A DNA stretch of 64,000 bases from Gracilimonas sp965227785 (GTDB lineage Bacteria; Bacteroidota; Rhodothermia; Balneolales; Balneolaceae), in the NCBI RefSeq assembly GCF_965227785.1, contig NZ_OZ245785.1, positions 1,364,001 through 1,428,000 of the forward strand, written 5' to 3'. The notes below the pieces were generated by a model, which worked only from the letters and a program-made list of their open reading frames with translations, ran no database searches and was not told the DNA's origin. This document shows positions 26,713 through 36,142 of the stretch, one piece after another (within the stretch, counting starts at the first letter, position 1; every line of letters begins with the position of its first letter). Made by a program: the position numbers and the translations under genes.

Positions 26713-27656
26713 TGGGCAGTTTATTCGATTTTATGCTCCCGGAGCTTAAATCTCCGATGACGGGAGCAAGTACCGATGCGCTGATGGCATTCATCCACAT
26801 CGTCAGTTTTATCCTTCTTGCCGGTGTTACCATTGCAATGATTTATTTTGCAATTAAGTACAAGCGCAAATCAGAAAATGATAAAACTCCGCTTATCACC
26901 CACAACAACACGCTTGAAATTACCTGGTCGGTAATCCCTCTTTTGCTGGTATTTGTTGTTTTTGGATGGGGATACAAAGGGTGGCTGAACCTCAAAACCG
27001 TACCGGATAATGCGTACGAAATTCAGGTGTCAGCTTACAAATGGGGCTGGACTTTCAAATATGAGACCGGAGCACAGGTTGGTAACGAAGTTCATGTACC
27101 CGCCGGGCGACCAGTTAAGCTGGTGATGCAGTCTCAGGATGTTCTTCACTCCTTCTTTGTGCCCGATTACCGAATTAAACAAGATGTGCTGCCCAACCGA
27201 TACACTTATGTTTGGTTTCAGGCTGAAGAACCCGGTGAATCACAGGTGTACTGTACGGAATATTGCGGTACCTCCCACTCCGATATGTTGGCTAAAGTGA
27301 TCGTTCACACCGAAGAAAACTTTGAAGCCTGGCTGGATAAGCAGGGAACGGGTGGAGGTGGAACCCCAGTCGAACGCGGTGAACAACTTGCAACCCTACA
27401 AGGTTGTGTAAGCTGTCACTCTGTGGATGGCTCCGACGGTATTGGCCCGACCTGGCAAGGACTCTGGGAAAAAGAGCGTAATTTCGACGATGGCACTTCC
27501 GAAATTGCTAATGAAAATTATATCAGAGAGTCTATTCTGAATCCCGGCGACAAAATTGTTGAAGGATATCAAAACCAAATGGTTAGCTATGAGGGTCGAC
27601 TTAGTGACGACGACATCTCCGACATTATTGAATACATTAAAACGTTAGAAGAATAA
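26712..27656 (+). CDS. coxB: Cytochrome c oxidase subunit II with fused cytochrome c domain (caa3 type)
   Basis: 314 residues. There are two N-terminal membrane helices, then a cupredoxin CuA domain with H146 and C181-x3-C185-x3-H189-x2-M192, so the CuA ligand set is complete. A C-terminal cytochrome c domain follows, with haem motif CVSCH from Cys232 and a candidate Met ligand in QNQMVSYEG. The haem domain identifies a caa3-type oxidase. It is strikingly like the second haem domain of ActE. Confidence 0.95.
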   Translation: MGSLFDFMLPELKSPMTGASTDALMAFIHIVSFILLAGVTIAMIYFAIKYKRKSENDKTPLITHNNTLEITWSVIPLLLVFVVFGWGYKGWLNLKTVPDNAYEIQVSAYKWGWTFKYETGAQVGNEVHVPAGRPVKLVMQSQDVLHSFFVPDYRIKQDVLPNRYTYVWFQAEEPGESQVYCTEYCGTSHSDMLAKVIVHTEENFEAWLDKQGTGGGGTPVERGEQLATLQGCVSCHSVDGSDGIGPTWQGLWEKERNFDDGTSEIANENYIRESILNPGDKIVEGYQNQMVSYEGRLSDDDISDIIEYIKTLEE

Positions 27657-27657
27657 C

Positions 27658-29418
27658 ATGGCAACAGCTGAAGTAACACCTTCCTCTTCAGGGAACGTAC
27701 GAACATTAAAAGTTAAGCGGTTTAAGCCGTCCGAAGACCCAAAAAATACCTATCTGACCGATGAAAAAGGTCTGTGGGCTTGGATGACGACAGTAGATCA
27801 CAAGAAAATCGGGCTTATGTATTTAGGTTCGGTTGCCCTGTTCTTTTTACTGGGTGGAGTGCTTGCTCTTTTATTAAGAACCGAGCTCCTGACTCCCGCA
27901 AAAACTTTCATCGAAGCAGACACCTACAACCAGTTTTTTACCCTGCACGGTGCCATCATGGTATTCTTTGTGCTGGTTCCTTCTATACCGGCCGCCTTGG
28001 GTAATTTTGTACTTCCCATGCAACTTGGAGCCAAGGATGTTGCCTTCCCGAGGCTGAACCTGGCCAGTTTCTATATTTATGTGGTTGGTGCGATATTTAC
28101 TTTCATCGCGCTTGCGAATAATGGACTTGACACCGGATGGACGTTCTACACTCCATACAGTACCGACTCCACATCCAGTGTGATTTGGGTAACGCTCGGA
28201 GTTTTTATACTTGGTTTCTCCTCTATTTTAACCGGTACCAACTTTATTTCCACTATCCATAAAATGAGAGCTCCCGGTATTAGCTGGGGTAAGCTTCCCC
28301 TGAACATCTGGGCGTTGTATGCTACCAGTATTATTCAGGTATTGGCAACTCCGGTATTAGCTATTACCGTGCTTTTACTTACCATGGAGCGTACTTTAGG
28401 AATTGGAATTTTTGACCCGGCCCTGGGTGGCGACCCTGTATTATTCCAACATTTCTTCTGGTTCTATTCTCACCCGGCGGTATATATCATGATTGTGCCG
28501 GGTTTTGGAATCATTTCTGAAGTAATCACTACCTTCTCTAAGAAGCATATTTTCGGATACTGGGCGATTGCACTTTCCTCTCTGGCTATTGCATTCATCG
28601 GATTCCTCGTTTGGGGACACCACATGTTTACTTCCGGTCAGTCTGCCGTAGCAACTACCGTATTCTCATTCCTGACTTTCCTCGTAGGTATCCCGACCGG
28701 TATCAAGATTTTGAACTGGGTAGCTACGCTTTATAAAGGTTCAATCGAGATGAAAACCCCGATGCTCTATGTATTCATCTTCCTGTTTTTATTCTCGATT
28801 GGTGGATTTACAGGAATTATGCTGGGAGCTCTTTCTGCCGACATTCACCTTCACGATACGTACTACGTGGTAGCTCACTTCCACTATGTGATGATGGGTG
28901 GAACTCTGATTGCCCTGCTGGCGGGACTTCACTACTGGTGGCCTAAGATGACCGGCAAGATGTACAACGAATTTCAGGCCAAAGTCGGAGCAGCTCTTAT
29001 TTTTATCGGCTTTAACGTGACCTTCCTTCCACAGTTTATTATGGGATCACAGGGAATGCCACGACGTTATTACAACTACATTGATCAGTTTACAATTTTC
29101 CATCAAACCTCAACCATTGGATCATACATCCTTGGTGTTGGATTCTTGCTTATCGCATATTACCTGATGAAGTCACTATTTACAGGTGAGAAAGCCGGGT
29201 CTAACCCATGGGGTAGTCGTGGTCTGGAATGGCAGGCAACATCACCCCCCGATTTCCACAACTTCGATCATACACCGGTTATCATTAACGGGCCGTATGA
29301 TTACCACAAACCAATGGAAGAATTCCAGCTTGGACTTGCTGACTCACACAACGGTCATGATCCAAGCCATGAGGCTGCAGAAGTTACTGCCGCTCGCAAG
29401 CAGGTAGAATCCAACTAA
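27658..29418 (+). CDS. coxA: Cytochrome c oxidase subunit I, A2-type haem-copper oxidase
   Basis: 586 residues. Metal ligands are visible: H97 (low-spin haem) in TLHGAIMVF, H272 (CuB, with Tyr276 for the His-Tyr crosslink), H321-H322 (CuB), H407 (high-spin haem) and H409 (low-spin haem) in AHFHYVMMGG. In helix VI the sequence is FYSHPAVY (Y270-S271), not GHPEVY: the D-channel glutamate of A1 oxidases is replaced by a YS pair. That is the A2-type signature known from Rhodothermus marinus caa3. The start lies one base after the coxB stop. It reduces O2 and pumps protons. Confidence 0.97.
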   Translation: MATAEVTPSSSGNVRTLKVKRFKPSEDPKNTYLTDEKGLWAWMTTVDHKKIGLMYLGSVALFFLLGGVLALLLRTELLTPAKTFIEADTYNQFFTLHGAIMVFFVLVPSIPAALGNFVLPMQLGAKDVAFPRLNLASFYIYVVGAIFTFIALANNGLDTGWTFYTPYSTDSTSSVIWVTLGVFILGFSSILTGTNFISTIHKMRAPGISWGKLPLNIWALYATSIIQVLATPVLAITVLLLTMERTLGIGIFDPALGGDPVLFQHFFWFYSHPAVYIMIVPGFGIISEVITTFSKKHIFGYWAIALSSLAIAFIGFLVWGHHMFTSGQSAVATTVFSFLTFLVGIPTGIKILNWVATLYKGSIEMKTPMLYVFIFLFLFSIGGFTGIMLGALSADIHLHDTYYVVAHFHYVMMGGTLIALLAGLHYWWPKMTGKMYNEFQAKVGAALIFIGFNVTFLPQFIMGSQGMPRRYYNYIDQFTIFHQTSTIGSYILGVGFLLIAYYLMKSLFTGEKAGSNPWGSRGLEWQATSPPDFHNFDHTPVIINGPYDYHKPMEEFQLGLADSHNGHDPSHEAAEVTAARKQVESN

Positions 29419-29453
29419 AAATTTAAATTCAAACAACACAACTCGGGAAGTAA

Positions 29454-30104
29454 ATGGCGAATCATTCGACTTCACACCCTACACATGTGCAGCATCATTT
29501 TGTTGATTCCGATCAGCAATTTGACACCGCAAAAATGGGTATGTGGGTGTTCTTGGTAAACGAAATCCTATTCTTTGGCGGATTATTCTGTGCTTATATC
29601 ATCTATAGGGCATGGTATCCTGAACTCTTCACGGAAGCAGCTCTTGAGCTGAACACCTTTTGGGGAGCCGTAAACACGGTGGTTCTGATCGGTAGTAGTT
29701 TGACGGTAGCCATGGCCATCCGCTCGGTACAGAAAGATCAGATCAAGGGACTCAAGATAAACCTGTTGATTACCATCGCTCTGGCCGTTGTCTTTATGGT
29801 GATTAAAGGCTTTGAGTACTCACACAAATTTCACCTTGGTATCTTCCCCGGCGAATTCTACACCTATGAAGGGTTAGAACATGCACAGGCTGCCATTTTC
29901 TTCAGTATCTACTATATGCTGACTGGTGTTCACGCCCTTCACGTTATCATTGGAATCGGGCTTATTTACTGGATTTACCTTCGTGCAAAGAAAGGGGAGT
30001 TCAGCAGTGAGTATTATACTCCGGTAGAGATCACCGGCCTGTACTGGCACTTGGTTGACCTCATCTGGATCTTTCTGTTTCCACTTCTCTACCTCATTGA
30101 ATGA
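29454..30104 (+). CDS. coxC: Cytochrome c oxidase subunit III
   Basis: 216 residues and about five membrane helices. Subunit III features are KMGMWVFLVNEILFFGGLFCAYIIYR at the N-terminus, EYSHKFHLGIFPG in the middle, and TGVHALHVIIGIGLIYW with GLYWHLVDLIWIFLFPLLYL at the end. It is a five-helix form. Subunit III stabilises the catalytic core. It lies 35 bases after coxA and 43 bases before coxD. Confidence 0.95.
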   Translation: MANHSTSHPTHVQHHFVDSDQQFDTAKMGMWVFLVNEILFFGGLFCAYIIYRAWYPELFTEAALELNTFWGAVNTVVLIGSSLTVAMAIRSVQKDQIKGLKINLLITIALAVVFMVIKGFEYSHKFHLGIFPGEFYTYEGLEHAQAAIFFSIYYMLTGVHALHVIIGIGLIYWIYLRAKKGEFSSEYYTPVEITGLYWHLVDLIWIFLFPLLYLIE

Positions 30105-30147
30105 CAGAGATTGATATTATCACCAAAGAACTTTGAATACAGATATT

Positions 30148-30465
30148 ATGAGCGAACATAATCACGAACATCACGTTTCTTCTGCAGGGCAGCTTTGGGC
30201 TGTTGGTACCGCACTGCTTATTTTAACCATCATCACCGTAGTATTGGCGAAATTTGTATCCATCCCGCCTCCCTTTGATGTTGTTACGGCAATGGCCGTT
30301 GCACTGGTGAAGGCATTTTTGGTAGCCGCATTTTTCATGAACCTGTACTGGGATGTCAAGTTTAACGCCATGCTGCTTATCATGGCTGTATGCTTTTTCA
30401 TCCTGATGGTTGCCATCACCTTGCTGGACACTATGTATAGAAATGATGTAGTACCTTCGTTTTAG
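30148..30465 (+). CDS. Cytochrome c oxidase subunit IV family protein
   Basis: 105 residues from the ATG at 30148 (MSEHNHEHH); a TTG at 30133 would add five residues and is less likely. Three membrane helices are present, with LWAVGTALLILTIITVVLAKFV, VKAFLVAAFFMNLYWDVKFNAMLLIM and a final helix. This is the prokaryotic subunit IV (caa3-type) small protein. The N-terminus is His-rich. It is the last gene of the respiratory operon and is followed by an intrinsic terminator. Confidence 0.9.
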   Translation: MSEHNHEHHVSSAGQLWAVGTALLILTIITVVLAKFVSIPPPFDVVTAMAVALVKAFLVAAFFMNLYWDVKFNAMLLIMAVCFFILMVAITLLDTMYRNDVVPSF

Positions 30466-30489
30466 ATAACGGAACGATTTAAAATTATA

Positions 30490-30521
30490 AAGCCTCGTGC
30501 TAATCGCTCGGGGCTTTTTTT
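30490..30521 (+). terminator. Intrinsic terminator of the act-cox operon
   Basis: AAGCCTCG (30490-30497) pairs with CGGGGCTT (30509-30516, one G-U pair), followed by a T-run to 30521. It begins 25 bases after the last oxidase gene. Confidence 0.85.
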
Positions 30522-30536
30522 GTGACGTTGTTTTTC

Positions 30537-30574
30537 CTGGTGTAGAGACACAAGATTTTGTGTCTCTACACCAG
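30537..30574. repeat. Perfect 17-bp palindromic repeat (GTAGAGAC type)
   Basis: CTGGTGTAGAGACACAA at 30537-30553 is exactly complementary to 30558-30574 around the 4-base loop GATT. The core GTAGAGAC...GTCTCTAC is a palindrome that I recall as dispersed in many cyanobacterial and Bacteroidota genomes. There is no T-run, so it is not a second terminator. Only one copy is present in this window. Confidence 0.8.
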
Positions 30575-30672
30575 AAACGGTACTAAATCCATTTAACCTT
30601 GTAAATAAAGGTAGCCTATTCTGAATACTCTTCGCTGATTGTTATATTCGGATTCAACCAAAAAAATTGTCC

Positions 30673-31548
30673 ATGAGCTTATCAAAAACCACCTTTGGAT
30701 CCTTTGAACTGTACACCATTGAAACGGGAGACTTCCGCTTAGACGGCGGCGCTATGTTCGGGGTAGTACCCAAAACATTATGGTCGAGAGGATTGCCGGC
30801 AGATGAGAAGAACCGTATTCCGATGACGATGCGCTGTCTGCTGATTAAGTCCAAAAACACTGGTAAGCTTTACCTCATTGACAACGGAGCCGGAACCAAG
30901 TTCAGCGACAAAATGGAAGATATTTACCAGCTTGATTACAGCGTCAAGAACCTGGAGAACTCTTTTAAGCATCATGGTTTTTCCTTTGAGGGTGTAACCG
31001 ACATCATTTTCACACATCTTCATTTTGATCATTGCGGAGGTAGTAGTTTTTATAATGAAAATGAAGAACTGCAGGTGACCTTCCCCAATGCGAACTATCA
31101 TGTAGTAAAAAAGCACTGGAAGAATGCAACGAATCCCAATGCACGGGAAAAAGCCAGCTTTCTTCCTGAAAACATTGAACCGCTTAAGGAATCCGGTAAG
31201 CTGAATTTAGTGGAACAAAATCACGAGTATGAAGCCGGTCTTTCTGCCATTAATGTGGACGGGCATACCATTGGTCAACAGTTGCCGAAAATAGAAAACG
31301 GGGAAGATACCATAGTTTTTGTAGCTGATCTGCTGCCTACCCATGTTCACATACCCCTTCCCTGGGTAATGGGATATGACATGTATCCGGTTCAAACGCT
31401 GAGTGAAAAAGATGCGTTTTTGAAAAAAGCAGCGGAGCATAATTGGATGCTGTATTTAGAGCATGATGCCCATCAGGAAATCATCCGCGTACAACAGAAA
31501 GACGGACGGTTTTCCGTAGCTGATAAGCTGACGCTGAATGACCTCTGA
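30673..31548 (+). CDS. Metallo-beta-lactamase-fold hydrolase
   Basis: 291 residues from the ATG at 30673; a TTG at 30667 is the alternative. The zinc motif THLHFDHCGG gives H115, H117, D119 and H120. Later metal ligands are probably in KKHW, FVADLLPTHVH and LEHDAH. The family includes lactonases and other hydrolases; the substrate is not evident, though the VVPKTLWSRGLPADEKNRIPM segment recalls AHL-lactonase-like members. It has no signal peptide and is probably cytoplasmic. Independent of the upstream oxidase operon because of the terminator. Confidence 0.88.
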   Translation: MSLSKTTFGSFELYTIETGDFRLDGGAMFGVVPKTLWSRGLPADEKNRIPMTMRCLLIKSKNTGKLYLIDNGAGTKFSDKMEDIYQLDYSVKNLENSFKHHGFSFEGVTDIIFTHLHFDHCGGSSFYNENEELQVTFPNANYHVVKKHWKNATNPNAREKASFLPENIEPLKESGKLNLVEQNHEYEAGLSAINVDGHTIGQQLPKIENGEDTIVFVADLLPTHVHIPLPWVMGYDMYPVQTLSEKDAFLKKAAEHNWMLYLEHDAHQEIIRVQQKDGRFSVADKLTLNDL

Positions 31549-31608
31549 CTGCAATAAATAGCCTTGCAGAAAGTTTTTATCACACACTTCTCTTTCTTAT
31601 AGTAACAC

Positions 31609-34600
31609 ATGGCAAATACCAACAAGCAAACATCCGGTCAAAGAGTTGAAGCACTCCTAAGGGAGGCTTATCAAACTATACAATCAAAGCAAAGACTTGG
31701 TTTATTGTTGCGTTCTGCTTTGATTGTGCTTGCCGGATGCACTGCTTTTATTATCACTGAACATGTATTTTACCTTTCTGTTGCTACCAAATCCGTGATT
31801 TTGGGAGTATTACTTACTGCCGCAGCTTTTTCTTTTTGGAAAGGCTATAGCAGTTCGAATCCAACAAGCTTCAGAGAATTTTACCGCAAATTTAGTCGGA
31901 AAAGTAACTTTCCGGAGCTCAAGGATACACTCGATTTAGAAAAATCATCTTCAGGAAATCGTGCGTTGGTGGATGCCGCTATCCTTCAAAACCTGGGTAA
32001 AATTGAAACTCAGCGACTTCAAAATACTTTGACTGCTTATACAAAGGATTCTGACAGTTATAAAAGTTATACCCGTTTACTCACTCTTTCTATCGCCACG
32101 CTGTCAGTGCTTGGAATCACAGCCTTTAATTTCAATTCAGCTGCTCAGCGAACTTTTACCTTCTGGGAGTCCTATTCCAAACCTAATCCTTTTCTATATA
32201 CCGTGAATCCGGGTGATGTGACCGTAGAACAGGGAAGTCCGTTTCAGGTAGAGATACAATTCACCGGCGACCTTATCCCCAGAGACGTTAGTTTGCGAAT
32301 AAAAACATCGGTTGAGGAGGAATTCAGAACCCGGGCTATGGAAGCTTCCGGCACGTATTTCAGGTCTATTCCTCAAGATTTGAATAACGACATGCAGTAC
32401 TACGTGGAAATGGATGGCTACCAAAGTGAACTGTTTACCGCTGATGTACAACTACGTCCCCGTTTCAATGAATTACAGGCAACCATAATCCCTCCGGAAT
32501 ACACCGAACTTGATTCATCCATCATCTCCTACCCCATTTCACAGCTCAGAGCATATGAAGGTTCAACCGTAAAGTTATCCGGAGAGCTTAATAAAATGGC
32601 TTCCTTCCTTCAGATGTACACCTCCACTGAGCTCTTGGATTTGTATGTAGAACCCGACACCACCTTCAGCTACGAAATTAAGGTAACCCGGCCTGATACC
32701 TTACGATTTTATATTGAAGATGAAAGCGAGCTTACCAATCAGAATCCATTTCAGATTATAGTAGCACCACAGGCTGATGAATATCCCCTGGTGGAATTGC
32801 TCGAGCCGGAAGAATCCATTCAGGAAGTAAATCCCACTAACCTTGAGCTTCTCTATAGAGCAACCGACGATTTTGGTTTGACTTCTGCCAGCCTTAATTA
32901 TGAATTCAGGCGTGCTTATGTAGAAGAACCTATCAAGGGCTCTCTCCCACTTACCAAACCACGGGAAGGTGCTCTTCAACCATATGTCTGGGACCTTCAA
33001 GCCTTTGAACTAAAACCACAAGACGAGCTTACATTCTGGATTTCAGCCAGCGATAACGACGGCTATAATGGTTATAAAACATCAAATTCCCGAAAACTCA
33101 CACTCACGGTTCCCTCTCTGGTAGACTACTTCGAAAACGTGGATAAAAAGGAAGATGATGTAGAATCTGAGCTGGAAGATATCTCGAAGTCGTTTGAAGA
33201 AACACAGCGACAGTATGAGGAATTCAAAGATAGAATGAAGGATAATCCGGAAAACCCTGGTTATGAGGAAAAGCGGGAACTGGAACAGGTTCAAAAACAG
33301 CAGGAAGAAGTACAGAAGAAAATCGATGAGCTGAATAAAAAGTTTGAAGACCTCAAAGAAGAAATGAGCAGGGATAACATGCTCTCTGAGGAAACCCAGA
33401 GGGCTTATAATGAGCTTCAAAAGCTGATGGAAGAAATTGATGATCCTGCTTTCCGAGAGGCTATGGAGAAACTGCAGGAACAACTCGGGCAAATGAATCC
33501 CGAACAACTCCGCCAGGCCATGGAAAACCTCGAGTTCAATGAAGAATTATACAGGGAGCGACTGGAACGTACCGTTGAACTTTTTAAACAACTGAAACTT
33601 AACTCAGATCTCGACAAGCTGGCGAAGTCTTTTGAAGACATGGCTCGTAAAGAAGAAGAGCGGGCTCAAAATGAAGAGGCCGGTGAGAATAATGCTTCTG
33701 AGAATAAGGAGCAACAGCTTGAGCAATCTTTAAAAGAGAATGAAAAGCTGAAGAATCAGGTAGATTCCCTTTCGAATAATACTTCAGAAAAAAATGAAAA
33801 ATCCATCAGTGAGTTTCAGGAAAAAACCCAACAGGAGCTTGAAGAACTTAGCGAGGATTTAAGGGAGGAAATGGAATCTGGGCAACAATCTGGAGAACAA
33901 GGAGAACAGGATAAAAATCAGAGTTCTCAAAGTCAGCAGAACAATCAGAGTCAGTCCCAAAATCAACAGAACAAACGGCAACAGAAATATGAGCAGCTGG
34001 CCAAGAATACCCGAAGTATGATGCAAAACATGAGTCAGCAGCAGATGAACATTAACATTGCCGGATTACAGTATGTATTATACTCTTTGCTAAACTTGTC
34101 TCTGGAGCAGGAAGATTTAACCACTTTGGCTTCAGCTACAGAAAATCGAAGTCAGGCTTATGTAAACTATGCCCGAAACCAGCGTAATGTGGAAGAGATT
34201 TTTAAAGCCGTCTCCGATTCATTGTTTCAGCTTTCGACGGATATCCCGCAGTTTTCCAATCAAATCAACAGAAAAAAACTGGAAGTTGAAAAACGGCTCC
34301 AACGATCTCTGGAGCAGATGTCGGAAAGAAACCGAAGCCAGTCTTCGGTAGCTTCACGCCAGGCTTTGGGCGGCATCAACGATATTTCATTTATGATTGC
34401 GAACCTGCTGGAACAGCTTCAAAACTCCCAAAGCGGAGGGGGTGGCGGAGGCATGAGCATGCAACAAATGATGGAACAGCTGCAGCAATCGGGACAAATG
34501 CAGCAGCAGTTAAATCAACAGCTACAGGATATAATCAACGACATGCAGGGCGAGCGGCTCAACCAAAACCAAATGGAGCGGTTGAATCAAATCGCTAAGC

Positions 34601-35022
34601 AACAAAACCGAATCCGCAAACAATTGCAGGAACTACAGCAACAGGGTGAAATGGATGGGGATCGCATTGGAAGCGAGCTTGAGCGTATGATCGAAGATAT
34701 GGAGGATACCATCAATGACCTGCGCGGAGGTTCTGCCGACCCAACCATGGTAGAACGACAGCAAAATATTTTATCACGCATGTTGCAAGCCGAGCAAGCT
34801 ATGCAGGAACGAGGCGAAGAAGAAAAACGCGAAGGGAATTTGGCTCAGGAGTATGAACAACCCAGCCCACCTGAAATGACGCTTGAAGAACTTCAAAAGG
34901 AAATCAGAAATCGCCTTAACGACCCAAATTTCACTAAATACTCACCCGATTACCAGCGCCTGATTGAAAACTACTTTGAGCTGTTGAAACGTCTGCAAGA
35001 ACAGCAGGAGAGTATTAATTAA
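31609..35022 (+). CDS. DUF4175 family large membrane/coiled-coil protein
   Basis: 1137 residues. Hydrophobic helices lie at about 28-46, 57-75 and 151-168. Next is an Ig-like, extracytoplasmic beta region (PGDVTVEQGSPFQVEIQFTG; IIPPEYT). From about residue 500 to the end the protein is highly charged coiled coil and low-complexity Gln/Glu/Asn, including a Gln/Ser-rich patch at about 760-800 and GGGGGG near 945. This matches DUF4175, found in Bacteroidota and relatives, often near VWA/Bat genes as here (the BatA-like gene at 36660). The function is unknown. Confidence 0.8.
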   Translation: MANTNKQTSGQRVEALLREAYQTIQSKQRLGLLLRSALIVLAGCTAFIITEHVFYLSVATKSVILGVLLTAAAFSFWKGYSSSNPTSFREFYRKFSRKSNFPELKDTLDLEKSSSGNRALVDAAILQNLGKIETQRLQNTLTAYTKDSDSYKSYTRLLTLSIATLSVLGITAFNFNSAAQRTFTFWESYSKPNPFLYTVNPGDVTVEQGSPFQVEIQFTGDLIPRDVSLRIKTSVEEEFRTRAMEASGTYFRSIPQDLNNDMQYYVEMDGYQSELFTADVQLRPRFNELQATIIPPEYTELDSSIISYPISQLRAYEGSTVKLSGELNKMASFLQMYTSTELLDLYVEPDTTFSYEIKVTRPDTLRFYIEDESELTNQNPFQIIVAPQADEYPLVELLEPEESIQEVNPTNLELLYRATDDFGLTSASLNYEFRRAYVEEPIKGSLPLTKPREGALQPYVWDLQAFELKPQDELTFWISASDNDGYNGYKTSNSRKLTLTVPSLVDYFENVDKKEDDVESELEDISKSFEETQRQYEEFKDRMKDNPENPGYEEKRELEQVQKQQEEVQKKIDELNKKFEDLKEEMSRDNMLSEETQRAYNELQKLMEEIDDPAFREAMEKLQEQLGQMNPEQLRQAMENLEFNEELYRERLERTVELFKQLKLNSDLDKLAKSFEDMARKEEERAQNEEAGENNASENKEQQLEQSLKENEKLKNQVDSLSNNTSEKNEKSISEFQEKTQQELEELSEDLREEMESGQQSGEQGEQDKNQSSQSQQNNQSQSQNQQNKRQQKYEQLAKNTRSMMQNMSQQQMNINIAGLQYVLYSLLNLSLEQEDLTTLASATENRSQAYVNYARNQRNVEEIFKAVSDSLFQLSTDIPQFSNQINRKKLEVEKRLQRSLEQMSERNRSQSSVASRQALGGINDISFMIANLLEQLQNSQSGGGGGGMSMQQMMEQLQQSGQMQQQLNQQLQDIINDMQGERLNQNQMERLNQIAKQQNRIRKQLQELQQQGEMDGDRIGSELERMIEDMEDTINDLRGGSADPTMVERQQNILSRMLQAEQAMQERGEEEKREGNLAQEYEQPSPPEMTLEELQKEIRNRLNDPNFTKYSPDYQRLIENYFELLKRLQEQQESIN

Positions 35023-35141
35023 CGCTCTCAATACCCTTATTTTATCCTTAGGCAATCATTCCGCAGCGAAAGCCGGAATCTTTATGTTTTAATGAGATGA
35101 GGTGTGTTATTCAATACCAATAAAGGAGATCAACATTTTCC

Positions 35142-35233
35142 TTTTGAACCTTGATTAAAAGGATTATCGGATTTCCCTGATTCTGCTGACTTAATACTTC
35201 ACGTCCTTAAATCTTGAAAATCATGGTTCAAAA
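35142..35233. repeat. TTTTGAACC inverted-repeat element, copy A
   Basis: The left end TTTTGAACCTTGATT and the right end, read in reverse complement, TTTTGAACCATGATT agree at 14 of 15 bases. The internal part is rich in AGGATT/AATCCT-like words that can also pair. It is about 92 bases long. Copies B and D have the same organisation and copy C is a half element. Confidence 0.75.
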
Positions 35234-35286
35234 GCCGAATTTCATTCCTCAATTTTCAGCAAAAACCAGCAAAATCTTACTAAGGC

Positions 35287-35324
35287 GTCCTTTCCCCTTA
35301 CCAAGGGAAAACACAGAAAGGGGT
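35287..35324. repeat. GTCCTTTCCCC repeat, copy 1
   Basis: GTCCTTTCCCC is followed by a partly self-complementary AAGGGAAA and then ACAGAAAGGGGT. A very similar sequence occurs at 37924-37962. Confidence 0.65.
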
Positions 35325-35353
35325 TTGCTTATAGGAGCTTGCAGGTTTAAAAT

Positions 35354-36109
35354 TCAAGCAGAAACCAAGCTTCTGTTATAAGCTATGATCTCTTCATAAG
35401 CTTCCAGAACGCCTTCGGTTGTTTCTTTTGTAACCTGATCGACAGCATCTTTTACAATCGACTTGGCATTCTCCGGAGCGAATGATTTACCAACAATTTC
35501 CAAACCCGGCATGTCTCCGCTGCTATCGCCGATGTATGCGACTTCATTCAGGTCAATTTCAAGAAGTTCACAGAGTAAGCGGATACCCACACCTTTGTTC
35601 GCTTTTTTCAAAATGATGTTGACCGAAATATCCGTAGCGTGAACTTCAAACATGGGATATCGTTCAGGTATATAATTCAATATTTCCTGATGCATCAGAG
35701 CAATCTTGGAAGGGTCGGGGTTCACAATTCCTACATCCGTGTATTTAGCAAACTCCGGATAGGTACCTTTGTAATTCTTGATCAATGTACCGTTTATCCA
35801 ATCCTGAATTTCTGATACAGCTGCTTTTGCGTCCTCATCAAAATAAGGATTAAAGGTAACCTCATTGGTTTTGAAATCATACATTCCCCCTCCACTTTCA
35901 AAAACCATGGGGATATTCACATCCAGCCACTGAGCAACACATTCAACATATGGGAAAGGACGACCGGAACATATAGTCAGAGCCGGTATTTCCTCTTCTT
36001 CCCTGCTTCGCCGATTGAGTTCCTTAATCTTCGATACCGCCTCCCAATTTGGACTTACAAAAGGATGAGAAATACAACCGTCTAAATCGGTAATGAATAG
36101 CTTAATCAT
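35354..36109 (-). CDS. HAD-superfamily hydrolase (Cof/SPP-like phosphatase)
   Basis: 251 residues. HAD motif I is DLDGCIS (D8, D10), motif II SGRP (about 48-51), motif III lysines near 169-172, and motif IV GDSSGD (D195, D199). The cap insertion lies between motifs II and III, as in Cof, sucrose-phosphate or mannosyl-phosphoglycerate phosphatases. Its operon partner is a sugar-isomerase-type cupin, so a sugar phosphate substrate is plausible. Third gene of the minus-strand set VWA - cupin - HAD, 33 bases after the cupin gene. Confidence 0.85.
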   Translation of the reverse strand: MIKLFITDLDGCISHPFVSPNWEAVSKIKELNRRSREEEEIPALTICSGRPFPYVECVAQWLDVNIPMVFESGGGMYDFKTNEVTFNPYFDEDAKAAVSEIQDWINGTLIKNYKGTYPEFAKYTDVGIVNPDPSKIALMHQEILNYIPERYPMFEVHATDISVNIILKKANKGVGIRLLCELLEIDLNEVAYIGDSSGDMPGLEIVGKSFAPENAKSIVKDAVDQVTKETTEGVLEAYEEIIAYNRSLVSA

Positions 36110-36142
36110 ATATTTTTTGAATGAATAGTTTAATAAAATTAC

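Larger units (their letters stand above)
35023..35353. other. Intergenic region with two repeat elements
   Basis: This 331-base gap between convergent genes has no open frame that I trust. It contains one copy of a TTTTGAACC-bounded inverted repeat (35142-35233) and one copy of a GTCCTTTCCCC element (35287-35324). The same pair recurs in the same order at 37779-37962. Confidence 0.7.

Noticed and set aside
30537..30574. Second terminator for the cox operon
   Set aside because: The stem lacks a T-run and a proper terminator already lies at 30490-30521.
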